The position numbers and the translations under genes are program-made. A DNA stretch of 64,000 nucleotides from Gigaspora margarita (lineage: Eukaryota > Glomeromycota > Glomeromycetes > Diversisporales > Gigasporaceae): positions 180,538 through 244,537 of the forward strand of contig WTPW01000955.1 of the NCBI GenBank assembly GCA_009809945.1, written 5' to 3'. The notes below the pieces were generated by a model, which saw only the letters and a list, made by a program, of their open reading frames with translations, was not told the origin of the DNA and did not search any database. The first letter of the stretch is position 1; each line of letters opens with the position of its first letter. Shown here piece by piece: positions 35,165 to 45,696 of the stretch.

Positions 35165-36390
35165 TAAAGTGAACAGAAAAACAAACTTAATATTCAGTCT
35201 AGTAATTTATTGAATAACTAAAACAATTACAGTAATTATACATTACCTTGAAACACAATTGTTAAAAAGAACAAAATTAAATTTCATATTTATGCTAATT
35301 AATTTTATTAATAAAAAANNNNTNNNNNNNNNNNNNNNNNNNNNNNNNNNNNNNNNNNNNNNNNNNNNNNNNNNNNNNNNNNNNNNNNNNNNNNNNNNNN
35401 NGNCCNANTTTTNNAAAAAAANTTTTAAATTCTTATNGTGCCAATTATTCTATTTTTGCTATTTAATTTTTCTTCAGTATCACCTGATGATGACCTTAAC
35501 TTTCCTGAATCAATTTAGGCCATGTAAAGTTTTTTATTTTCAAAAAATCTGACCTGTGATTGGAATTTTGAAACGCCAGCTTATGCAAAACAAAAAATTA
35601 ACTTTGCATAGTCTAAAATGAACTGAATTAAACTTAATACTCATTCTGGTAATTTATTAAATGATTACAGTTAATGAATTGTCATAAACACAATTGTTAA
35701 AGTGAACAGAAATAAACTTAATACTTATCCTAGCAATTATTGAATGAATAAATAATTATAGTTAATTATACATTCCCTTGAAACACAATCATTAAAGTAG
35801 ACAGAATTAAGCTTTAAATTCATGCTAGTAATTTATTGGGTGATTAAATGATTATGGTTAATTGTGCATACAATCTCTTGAATACAATTGTTAAAGTGAA
35901 AAGAATTAAACTTCACACTCACCCTGGTTATTTATTGAGCGATTAAATGAATTATGGTTAATCATACATCGTTTTGAAACACAATCATCAAAGTGAACAA
36001 AATTAAACTTCATCTCACCCTGGTGATTTATTGAATAATTAGATGATTTTCTTGAAACATAATCATTAAAGTGAACCAAATTAAATATANTGCTCACCTT
36101 GGTAATTTTATTGAATGATTAAATCATTATGGTTAATCATACATTGTTCTGAAACACAATCATTAAAGTGAACAGAATTAAACTTCATATTCATTCTGGT
36201 AATTTATTGAACAATAGTTAATCATACATTCATTGAAAAACAATCATTAAAGTGATCAAAATTAAACTTCATACTCATCCTGGTATTTATTGAACGAATA
36301 AATGATTACGGTTAATTATATTATAGATTCTCTTGAAAACCATCATTAAAGGTAAAAGAATTAAACTTTGTACTCAGCCTGGTGGTCTGT
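35165..36390. repeat. Minisatellite, about 90-100-bp unit, around ten copies
   Basis: The sentence AATTAAACTTCATACTCA, CTGGTAATTTATTGAATGAT, TTATGGTTAATCATACAT, ACACAATCATTAAAGTGAAC repeats with drift from 35165 to 36390. The N gap at 35319-35414 and a PIF-like MITE fragment interrupt it at 35319-35620. Confidence 0.75.
35319..35414. other. Assembly gap (N) with few called bases
   Basis: Mostly N. Frames that cross it are artefacts. Confidence 0.97.
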
Positions 36391-36904
36391 TACAGATCTT
36401 TTTTTTGTCAGTTGACAGAAGTGAACAGATCGCCAGAATGAACTGGTCAAGCAAAATTGTTTTTTAAAATTTTTTTTTTCATAACTGCACTTACGGATAT
36501 CATGTGTGAGCACCTACTGAGTCATCACGATCAACTAACATGTATTAAAAAATCCTGCATGCATGCATCTTATTAGCAGAGCCTACTCACCATATTAATC
36601 ATGAATGATCATGCTAATGCACAACATATATAAAAAAAAACTTGTTGCTGTAGAATCTTTACTTGTTATGTTAATCATAATCGCAAGTATTAACATCTTG
36701 TTCTAAAATAAAATTTGTGCAAAAAAAATAGAAACAGGGCATAGTCTTTATACGATATGCACATATACGCATCGCAGAGCAAAACACCACCCCTTACCAA
36801 TATCAGATATAATAATCTCACGAAAAGTATTGCATGCATGATTTAATTTGGATGAACCAGTCTGATGTACCGGAGATAAGCATAACTCCCGGAAATAGCA
36901 ACCA

Positions 36905-37360
36905 AATTGCACTAGGAATCACCTTAAGCATTGGCTGGTAGTTGCCCGCTGCCTACATTGCATAACACAGGCCAGCCGTCTGCAAATTGTAAATAATCGC
37001 ATTTAGAAATAATTAATTTAATTAAAAATTTTTTATTTTTTTTATTTTTTTGTTTGTGTAGGGGGTGGGATGGGGCCAGGTCGCGAATCAGTTTATTTCT
37101 CACAGCAGAAATAGCAGCTCTTGGCGCAGTTGCTGTAGTTGCCCCTTTTACCTTGTAGTTTACTTGTTCCAGCCCTGTTTGGGCTTTGTTGGCAGTTACC
37201 ATACTCGGAAGGTGATTTAAGCATCATGCTCACCTGTATTTGGCTTCCACATAAATCTTGTAGCACCGCATCGATTTTCACATGCTCCTGTTTCTTACTG
37301 CCTCGGGCTCATGATCGCCCAGCCCCAGAACTTGCGCCTGTTAAGCCGTCTTTTTGATCT
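36905..37360 (-). pseudogene. GC-richer exon-like island in the Helitron
   Basis: On the minus strand, 37360 downward reads KDGLTGASSGAG, a TGA, then KKQEHVKIDAVLQDLCGSQI, followed by GTGAGC, a plausible donor. A second block near 36990 begins after TTGCAG and reads DGWPVLCNVGSGQLPANA. Composition differs from the AT-rich surroundings. This could be a captured host gene fragment; the protein is not recognised. Confidence 0.35.
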
Positions 37361-37495
37361 GTTGACTGCGCATACGCTTATATGCATGTCAACTCAAATG
37401 AAAAAGGATTATCCCCCAACTCTGTCTTAATATAAGGATTTTGATTTCTCTATTACATATTCGAAAATGAATTGTATACAAAAAATGTCTGATGA

Positions 37496-37693
37496 TCAGG
37501 ATTTTGGCATCATGCATGTTATATAAAATACAAACCTGTAAAATCTAGTTAACTTTTCAAGATCCAGATAATAAAAACCTGCTTTACAAAATGCCATTCC
37601 TGATAGATCTGCAGCAACAAATTTAATAGGTGCAAGTTCCTGATAGAGATCTAAAAAAAGGAACTTGATAGCTTTTTTCCATATATTTCGCAC
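37496..37693 (-). pseudogene. Possible captured gene fragment, weakly BIR-like
   Basis: A 65-codon frame near the Helitron 5' end contains LSGMAFCKAGFYYLDLEKL. The A-GFYY pattern recalls the middle of a BIR (inhibitor-of-apoptosis) domain, but the following cysteines are missing and the coding signal fades at a possible GTTTGT donor. The similarity is only suggestive. Confidence 0.25.
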
Positions 37694-38136
37694 TATTTTA
37701 GATGATCTTTTTTATTATTAAGATCGTTATAGAAAAATTTTTTATGTGACCTAGGCTTATTCCGCCACATAAATTGACCAATCAAAATATCTAGCCAATC
37801 AAACGGCGAGTTGAAAACTGTGTTTTATATTATAGATATAAAGTATATATGTTATAAAAGTGACATGTTTTATAAATGCCATATATGCACTTTGGCACGC
37901 AGTAGATCTCCTAGCCAATCAAATTGTAGATCCTATATTTGATTATTTATTGGTTCCGATCTTGGCAACCAGTTGTCATACAAGGCTGAACTATAGCTCA
38001 TTCGAACCGTCTCATCGAGCTGAGTCGAATGGTGGTTGTTTCATCGATTTCTGATTATTGGATCAAGAGTTATGCCCGTTTTTGTGTATTTTTATAGGTC
38101 AACACTATGTAATCAAAACAATAAAAAAAAGAGTTG

Positions 38137-38215
38137 TCTAACCCTAACCCTAACAAAAAGAGTTATAGAACCACTAACAAAAAAAATTTTTACCTCATGG
38201 TTAGGGTTAGAGTTA
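38137..38215. repeat. Short telomere-like words in an inverted repeat
   Basis: TAACCCTAACCCTAAC at 38137-38153 pairs with GGTTAGGGTTAGAGTTATGG at 38201-38220 around an AT loop. Only two to three repeats are present on each side, directly outside the retrotransposon. Confidence 0.5.
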
Positions 38216-38437
38216 TGGTCAGCTTTTTGATATAGTTAGAAGGTCTTTTATAATATTGATATCATGAATGCGATTTATACAATATATAGATATATCAAAT
38301 ATATTGAATTAACCTTATTCTAACTGACTGGTGATTTTGTTTTATGCTCTTCTGACCAATCAAAATTCTCAGGTGATTATATCGTGGTGACACAATTTGT
38401 GATCATCACTGGGTTCACTCTTCTTTAAGTGTCCCAA

Positions 38438-38800
38438 GATTTTATAGAAGTTTATTAATAAAATTCTATAAAAATTTTATGATTTACAAAATTTTACAAT
38501 TTAATTCTAACTCTATGCACTAAATAAACTTATATGGAACCTAAAATATATTAAATCAGCAGAATTGTTTTTATTTACTTGAAATTTGAGAAAAGATGCT
38601 TAAATTTGACTTTTTTGATCAAAAATCCAAAATTATGCATCTATTCTCTAAATTTTAAGTAAAATAAAAATAACTCTGCTGATTTGATGTATTTTTAAGT
38701 GCTGAATATGTTTACTTAATGCATAAGTTAGAATTAATTAATAAAAATTTGTGTATTATAAGTTTTTATAAAATTTTATTAATAAAATTCTATAAAATCT
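38438..38800. repeat. Palindromic AT-rich repeat
   Basis: The arms TTAAATCAGCAGA and TCTGCTGATTT, and outer TTCTATAAAATTTTAT-like words, are inverted across 38440-38800. A further copy of the outer arm (TCTAACTTCATGCACTAAGT) reappears at 39404-39424, beyond the next element, so that element sits inside an older palindrome. Confidence 0.55.
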
Positions 38801-39377
38801 TAAGGTAAGTATGGGTATTGTGGCGGAGTTAAGAGAAATGTGGCATAACTCTGGATATATTGGTCCAAATTGGATGATTTTGGTACCATTCGATTCGTCT
38901 CGACGAGACGAATCGAATGGCACCAAAATCGTTTAATCCGGATCACAGGATCACAAATTATTTACAATCGTAGGTTACACGAAATTGGAAGGGTATTGTG
39001 GTGGATAAGGGTATTGTGGCGGATTCGAAATATGTTGTGACCGATCGGTCCAATCTAAATGATTTTTATATCATTCGAATCGTCTCATCGAGACGATTCG
39101 AATGGCACAAAAATCGTTTGATTTCGATCACTGGGTCACATGATATTGGCATTAGAATAGTGCCCGAATATAACATATTAGTTTTTTTGATTTAAACATT
39201 CGAACACCAATATTTTATGACCCAATGATCAAAATCAAATGATTTTTGTACCATTTGAATCGTCTCGATAAGATGAATCGAAAGGTATAAAAATTGTTTA
39301 GTTTGGTCTGATGGGTCACGAGTTATAGCAGATCCGCCACAATACCCATATCCGCCACAATACCCATAATTACTTTA
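38801..39377. mobile_element. Palindromic GGTATTGTGGCGG element
   Basis: Left end TAAGGTAAGTATGGGTATTG, right end CAATACCCATAATTACTTTA. Internal copies of GGTATTGTGGCGGA occur in both orientations. It contains three copies of the palindromic module: ATTCGATTCGTCTCGACGAG at about 38891, and relatives at about 39066 and 39252. It is related to 5062-6008. Confidence 0.65.
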
Positions 39378-39689
39378 TGATTCATAAAATTTTACTAATT
39401 AATTCTAACTTCATGCACTAAGTAAACTTGTCAGCACCAAAAAAATACATATAAGTATATTTAGACTCAGACCAGTCTGCATAAAATTTAGAGTCCAAGT
39501 CTGGTTCAATCCTGGACCGAACCCAAACCGGACCTATTCCGATCCTAGCCAGACCCAAAACGGACCTAATCATATGTTGCTTAAATCCCCACCCTCTAAA
39601 AAATTTTGAACTTGTTATGTTAAACAAAAAATTAAATTGGAGTAAACTTACTATCATTATAGAATTGGATTTGAAAAAATAAAATTAAA

Positions 39690-40412
39690 GCATTTAATTT
39701 TTATCAAAAATCTGAGAATTTGGGAATGCTAATGCAATGAACTTTCTTGCTAATTGCTATAAATGTGGAATTAGAACTGAAAAGGATGAAAAAAGCTTTT
39801 AATTAATAATCTGTTTCATAATGGGGTAACCGTATATAGTAAATTGCAATGCGCAAATCTATATGATTTACTATATAAAATTGCTAAGCTACAAATGCCA
39901 CTTCACGACTAAGTGAAGTCATTTTTCTACTAAGTAAATATATCTGCAATTTCTAAGTAACCTTGTAGAGCATCATTTTCTGATTTTAATATAGTAATAT
40001 CATTCAAATATGTTTAATAGATGCCTAGATATTACTAAAAAATGAATTGACGACTAATGTAAACAGACTATTGTTTACGTGAAATGGCATTTTGGATTAT
40101 AGTAAAATTAATAGTCATGTGTGTTACAATTTACTATATAAGGCTATATATGATTGCCCTATTCGGAAACAGATTATCAATTAATTATTTTAAAAAATCT
40201 GCTAATATGGAAGATAACTATGGAATATTTAAATTTGGAGAGGGCTATAGATTTAGAGTTAGAATTGAAAAGGATGATGATAAAGTATTTATTCATTATC
40301 AAAAATCTGCTAAAACAGGTAAAATAAATATAGAATTTAGAATTAAAAAGGAGATAAAATGTCCATTCAATATCAAAAATCTGATTGAATTGGGATGCAC
40401 AAAAACTTAGTT
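39690..40412 (+). pseudogene. Sel1-like repeat protein fragment
   Basis: 39722-39800 reads GNANAMNFLANCYKCGIRTE, then KDEKSF and a stop. The frame 40084-40410 contains YFKKSANMEDNYGIF, RIEKDDDKVFIHYQKSAKTG and, near the end, NLIELGCTKT. The alternation A..YY.KSA..G.....A....G.CY..G.G...D..KA is the Sel1-like repeat, found in scaffold proteins and, in mycorrhizal fungi, in many kinases. The repeats are truncated and split by stops, so this is a remnant of three to four repeats, with no kinase domain here. Confidence 0.7.
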
Positions 40413-41539
40413 ACTGAAGCCAAATGTATCAAAGTTGTGCTTTGAACTGGTCAGATCAGGTTGGATTATAGGCAACCAGAACCTGACCTGAAATTTTGGG
40501 TCTGGTTGGTTAAAAACTTTCAAGTTAGTATTACAACACTACCCAAACCTGTTTCAAATTTTTAAGCCCAATGAATTTTACAGGAGGGTCACCAAAATTC
40601 TGGATCAGATGCATCATATATAGTGATTTGAACTGAGATCAAAATCATTAATCAGTTACCCGAACCGGTCCTACCCGATTCCAATTGGGTCAACCAGAAC
40701 TGTTTGTGTTAACTCAGTTGACCCGCATCATCTGAATTACCTGGGTCAACCAGGTCAGAATTTCTAATCGAATTATTGGTTAACCTGAGTTGTCTGGATC
40801 AACTGGGTCAACCAGATCAGTAGAGTTATTACCCAAGTCAAAAAATAGTGACTTGAGTCAATAGACTTGGGATAGATATTTGACTCGAATCATAACCTAG
40901 ATCAAATGAGTTGACCAATTAAGTATATCATGTGCTAATTATCCATATTAACCAATCAACGCATGTACATAACCATGTATCTGATAATGATAATCTTGAT
41001 ATTAAGAGATTAAAAAATTGTTAAAAGGTTTTGAATCACAACACCTTATCCTACTGTCAACTAAGCAAGTAAATCTGCTCTAGCTTTTCTTTCTTCCAAA
41101 AAGAACATATTGCAAGGTAAATCACAATATTGGTTTCACAAATATTACTATTTGACTTTTACCATATGTATCAGTATATTCTAACTTTTATAATGCCCAA
41201 TCTGATTATATGTGTAATAAGTTTCATGAACTTTACTGTTAGAAGTTAAACTATACGATTTAAAAATACTGGTAATAAGTTGAACTACGAATCTCATACC
41301 TGCAAAAGTGAACCGCGAATCTCATACCTACAAAAGTGAACTAAGAATTTCATAACTGCAAAGGTTACCTATAATTAATTATTACTGTCAGGTAGACTTT
41401 AATTGTTAAAAAATTATTTAGATTAAATAGTTAATAAGTAAGCAAGCTTAATTTTGTAATAATTTTTAATTTTATTTTTTTTGCTTTTATAAAAAATAAA
41501 TAAATAAATAAATTATTAAAAATAAATTAAAATAGGAAG

Positions 41540-41745
41540 TATGTTAATGAATAACGAAGAACATCTCGATAGTATAGGGTTAATGCGTGAAGATACTGAT
41601 ATTGAGGATATTGAATCTAATCTTAGCCAACAACACAGATAGTTTAAATGGCAGTGGAATTTCATTACAATCTTCTACAATATTAAAACCTAGAAATCAA
41701 TTTGTGCTACAATCCAAAAGTTTAGCTATAGTATAAATTTAATTG
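41540..41745 (+). pseudogene. Short coding remnant inside the 11-bp-TSD element
   Basis: MLMNNEEHLDSIGLMREDTD and onward, then after a frame change NTDSLNGSGISLQSS and LKPRNQFVLQSKSLA, ending in stops. It is acidic then polar, with no recognised domain. Being the only coding-like stretch in the element, it may be the start of a lost transposase. Confidence 0.35.
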
Positions 41746-42026
41746 AAGTAATAATAGAAGTATCGCTTCTATTAAGAATCTTTTAAAAGTTGCATATATG
41801 ATGATTGTTAGAGGTACAAAAAAAAATAAGGAATAAAATTATTTAGAGTATTAAATAAGTTCATTCAGATTAGTGATTTTAAATTCTATTTTTAAAAAGT
41901 CTACAAACCTTTGTACGCTCCTATTTAATACTTAAATTTACCGTACCTAAAATTTACTATTTATGTATTTAACCGAGGAAATATTTAAAGCAAGCTATTT
42001 TTAGTATAACAAGTTACATGAAATAT

Positions 42027-42385
42027 TAGGTATTTTCAAATATACTTTTGCTTTTTTTTTTTTTAACAAAATCTGAGTTCAGCTTTTGTTGGTTATATAT
42101 TATTTGCAAAAGGGCTTTATTGTATTTCTTTTATTTTATTATTTTATTGAAAAGAGAGATATCTAAAAACCTGCTTCTTCAATTTCTTATTCCTTATATA
42201 CTACTGATTTGACTCATATATAAGGAATAAGGAATTGAAGAAGCAGGTTTTTAGATCTCTTTCTCTTCGATAAAATAATAAAATAAAATAAATACAATAA
42301 ATCCTTTCGCAAATAAAATGACCAACAAAAGCTGAACTCGGGATTTGTTAAAAAAAAAAAGCAAAAATATATTTGAAAATACCTA
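42027..42385. mobile_element. Palindromic 359-bp element
   Basis: Arms of about 145 bp: TAGGTATTTTCAAATATACT at the left, the complement at the right. They continue through AACAAAATCTGAGTTCAGCT and a TTATTTTATTATTTTATT tract to GGAATAAGGAATTGAAGAAG. The loop is about 30 bp. TA lies near both ends. Nested in the element at 40573-42831. Confidence 0.75.
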
Positions 42386-43666
42386 TAGATGCCCCTATTT
42401 GACCTGAATTGGCACAATTTTTAACCTGTGACTCGCATAACCTACAGGTCAGCTGATTTGGGTAATACCTCTAATACAGTACAACTGTTTATGTAATCGG
42501 TTAACCAGCTATCAACTGATTATGCCGAATTACCTGATTAAGCATTTTATTCAATTGGTTAACCATATTTCTTTCAGTTCAGATCGGTTACCCGATTATA
42601 GACCAACTGGGTCAAATCACTAGTGGTATATAGGTCACATTTTGCTCTAGTTGTTAGCAGGTTCAATAAAAAATTATTAGCTAGGCATTTTTTAATTAAT
42701 GAATAGGTATAATTTATTAGTAAAATTTTTTTGATCTTGGGCAAATTTGATCAATTCTGATCCAGCTGACCATAATTCTGATGCACTCCGACATATTCCA
42801 ATCCAGAATTTTGGTGACCCTCCTGTATGAGTTAAGCCCAATATGGTAAATTTTAAAATCTTAATATTAAAAATTCTAATATAAAACAAAGTTATATAAA
42901 AAACAATAAGTGTTGATAATATTTAGTATTAGCATGTATATTAAATTTATTTATATAATAAGTAGCTGCGCAATGCAGTTGTGCAAAACCAGTAATGGGA
43001 AATTAGTACATTATGATGTAGATATTATATATCTAATTTCTGAATTACTTTGCTGATTACTAAATTACTTCAACGTCTTGTAGAGAAGAAGGTATAGTTT
43101 CTAAATTTTTATACCAAAACCTTTGTAAATATGCATTCGATCTCATGATTATCATGACTACTTTAATATGACTTAGTATAACAAGACGATCTACAAAAAT
43201 TAGCTAGTTACAATAAAAGTTCGCTATGCTGTGTTAATATTGTTTTGAGATAACGATAATAATTTTAGCTCCAATAGTAAACCCAGGTTCTACAAATGTC
43301 ATTCTTTGTAGGATTAATCAAGTGATATGAGGACATGAATCACTTGGATCTATTATACAATCAATTTAAGAGTCAGTTTACAAAAATTGCAGGGAGGGCG
43401 TTAATAAAGTAATAATTTTAAGGTTATATAATGCATGAACAATAATAATATATTTAAGGGAGCAATAACAATGATTACCTGATATCTGAAAAAAATAATA
43501 AATTTAGTACCAATAATTACATAAATCTGTACAATTTTATATGGTTAGCAAACAATATAAACTATAATCGCAGTGTTAATAGTAAAAACGTGAGCTCATA
43601 TTAATACAATTACAAATTAGGTAACAAAATTGAAAATTGGTGCTGACATAAAATAAAAAATCTTAA

Positions 43667-43913
43667 CTTATACAAGGGTCCCAAAATTCTGGGTCAGATT
43701 CGTTGAAGTGCAACGGAATCATAGTTGGCTTGATCAGAATTGATCAATTTTATCCAAGATCATAAAAAATTTCACTAATAAATCATATCCATTCATTAAG
43801 TAAAAAATGCCCAACTGATAATTTTGCAATAGAACCTGCTAACAATTAGGCCTAAACACTGACCTAGATCTGACGCATCTGACCTAAAAATTTGGAATAG
43901 CCCTGTAAAAATC
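43667..43913. mobile_element. 247-bp MITE with perfect 11-bp TSD
   Basis: Ends CTTATACAAGGGTCCCAAAA and the complement of GATTTTTACAGGGCTATTCC. The duplication AAAAATCTTAA is exact at 43656-43666 and 43914-43924. A small member of the 40573-42831 family, in reverse orientation. Confidence 0.9.
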
Positions 43914-43979
43914 AAAAATCTTAAGTGACTCAATACATAAATCGACAGAATCCTGAGTAGAACAAGTAAAAACAAACTA

Positions 43980-44240
43980 TAATATTAATATATAAGTACA
44001 ATAAGTCAAGAAGGCACGATGATAAATAGTCAAATCAATGTACAATAAAGAAAATCAATATTGTAAATACATACAGTAATATTATAGAATTATTTAAATA
44101 ACAATCCCACTATAATTCAAAAGCATGAACACATAAAAAATTACAAGGAATGATCAAATTAGATGCCCAGAATAGCTAACTCTACTTAACTTGCCTGTAA
44201 ACTATACATACTTTGTAGTTCGTTCTGGTATTATCACCCA
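43980..44240. repeat. Dispersed 235-bp repeat unit
   Basis: The sentence AATATTATAGAATTATTTAA, ATTACAAGGAATGA, AATTAGATGCCCA, CTTAACTTGCCTGTAAACTA recurs at 49575-49795, 49800-51230 (interrupted by 49912-51136) and 51300-51520. The hAT element at 44598 therefore landed in an array of this repeat. Confidence 0.65.
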
Positions 44241-45325
44241 ACCTAACACTAACCCTAACTCAGCCAAATTTTAATCAGATATCACTGGGTTCACTGATCC
44301 TGAAACTACCCAAACTCGCTATTGTGGTGTGTACTTGAATTAGTTGGTTTTGGAATCAACTATCTTAATTCATACAATATTTTGCTATTACAAAACCTGT
44401 TAGCTATTGCAGTATTGGAATTAATAGTTGTAGTTTCTATTCAATTTATTGTAAAATTACAAAACTCATTAACAATTGCTTTATTGTGATTTATAGTAAA
44501 AAAAAATTATGTACATCAATACTTGATGTCATGACACTCAGTATTTAGTTGATCCATGAATTTTACTATTGTTGCGGCCAAGGGAGAGACTTCCAGATAG
44601 GGTTTAGGGCACGGGGGCACGGGGCATGCCCATATAGGCATGCCCATAGGGATGCATATGGGCATGCCAGAAGTCAAAAGGCATGCCCATATATTTTTGT
44701 GCAACAATATATCACATGACAGATAATCAGCCAATCAAAAATTAGAAATAGACATATATAAATTTTTAATAAATCACTTGTTTATTTATACAACTTGTAC
44801 AAGTAGAAAAAACTTTGTACTCAATTAATAATAAAGGTGTGTTCTTTTTTTTGCACTCTACAACAAGGATACTTTGTTAGTTGCCAAATACTGCATTTCT
44901 TGGTTTCATAAATGTGCTATAATCAAATATGATGCGACTGCCTATAAAGAATGAGAATCAATCATCACCAATGCTATCTAACCTTAAAAATTATTCGACT
45001 TTAAAAAAAAATGGCTGGTCAGATCAAAAAAACCAGTTTGCTATATTCAGATAACTCTATTCTATATTTGGCTAAAGAAATTATTTATTTTGGGAATTGC
45101 ATTGTATACACTAAAGCAAATCTTATCTATAAACGAGTAATAATAGTTTTATAGTTTGATAAATCAATAAATTTTTGATGCAAGTCAATGCCAACAGTTT
45201 ATTGAACTGGCTGACGATTGTTAAAAAATATGTGATTCCTGTGGCCGTTATTTTTTAATAATGATTAGTAGTTCTGCATGTGTGTAATTAATAAGAAATG
45301 GCTAAAAAATCTTATTTACAAACAT

Positions 45326-45485
45326 CAGGAAATTTTGAAACCTGATTATAATCAGTTGCAGCATTTAATTTATTATGATCGATTGATTTATAATCATTCC
45401 CACTGATAATAATCGCTTAAAATCAATTGATCATAATCAATTAAATGCTGCAACCGATTATAATTAGGTTTCAAATTTTCGTGAA
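45326..45485. repeat. Large hairpin upstream of the transposase
   Basis: GAAACCTGATTATAATCAGT, GCAGCATTTAAT and ATGATCGATTGAT pair with the complementary words at 45420-45480 around a short CCCACTG loop. Either a small insertion in the hAT leader or a structural element; no flanking duplication was resolved. Confidence 0.65.
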
Positions 45486-45696
45486 ATTAAAAAAGATTTT
45501 TTTGTTAAAAATAGTTGAACGCTTTAGTATAATAAAATACTTCTCCATAATGTACTTTATAAAATCATCGATGTATAAATACAACTGTCATAAAGAGAAT
45601 TAAAATTAATAAAAACTTCAAGTAAAAATCTTTTTTTTACCAATAAAAAATTAAAATAAAACTTCATACGATTTTTATCTACATTGCAATAACATT

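Larger units (their letters stand above)
30758..37836 (-). mobile_element. 7.1-kb Helitron inserted in the LTR
   Basis: On the minus strand it begins TCTATAATATAAAACACAG and ends with the hairpin CCCGTGCTCAACAGCATGGG, then TTTTTGCTAG. It lies exactly between A (30757) and T (37837). Removing it restores the sequence of the other LTR with no duplication. TC start, hairpin plus CTAG end, and A^T insertion define a Helitron. No Rep/helicase frame is seen, so it is non-autonomous. It carries a TIR element, a minisatellite, a gap and small exon-like islands. Confidence 0.88.
21287..38104 (-). mobile_element. Degenerate Ty3-type LTR retrotransposon with nested insertions
   Basis: Two LTRs of about 698 bp (ends TGTT and AACA) bound gag, protease, reverse transcriptase/RNase H and integrase in Ty3 order on the minus strand. 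CTAT (or ACTAT if the LTR ends one base earlier) follows and precedes the LTR pair at 38105-38108 and 21283-21286. The element is about 8.9 kb once the three insertions in its 5' LTR (SINE, hAT MITE, Helitron) are discounted. All three polyprotein regions carry stops or frameshifts, so this copy is dead. Confidence 0.9.
29497..38104 (-). repeat. 5' LTR, split into four pieces
   Basis: Pieces 29497-29663, about 30209-30273, 30548-30757 and 37837-38104 align in order with the intact 3' LTR. Between them lie the SINE, the hAT MITE and the Helitron. The pieces differ from the 3' LTR by scattered substitutions, so the element is not recent. Confidence 0.88.
40573..42831. mobile_element. 2.26-kb element with perfect 11-bp TSD
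   Basis: Ends GAATTTTACAGGAGGGTCAC and GTGACCCTCCTGTATGAG. The duplication TTAAGCCCAAT is exact at 40562-40572 and 42832-42842. Both subterminal regions are packed with GGTCAACC and GGTTAACC words. Short relatives lie at 43667-43913 and 57341-59644. An 11-bp duplication is most like Mutator-type elements. It encloses a small coding remnant and a nested palindrome. Confidence 0.85.

Noticed and set aside
35165..36390. CRISPR-like array
   Set aside because: The repeats are long, diverged and lack unique spacers of constant length, and the DNA is eukaryotic.
42607..42616. Another Helitron end at CACTAG
   Set aside because: No stem-loop precedes it and it lies inside the subterminal region of an 11-bp-TSD element.
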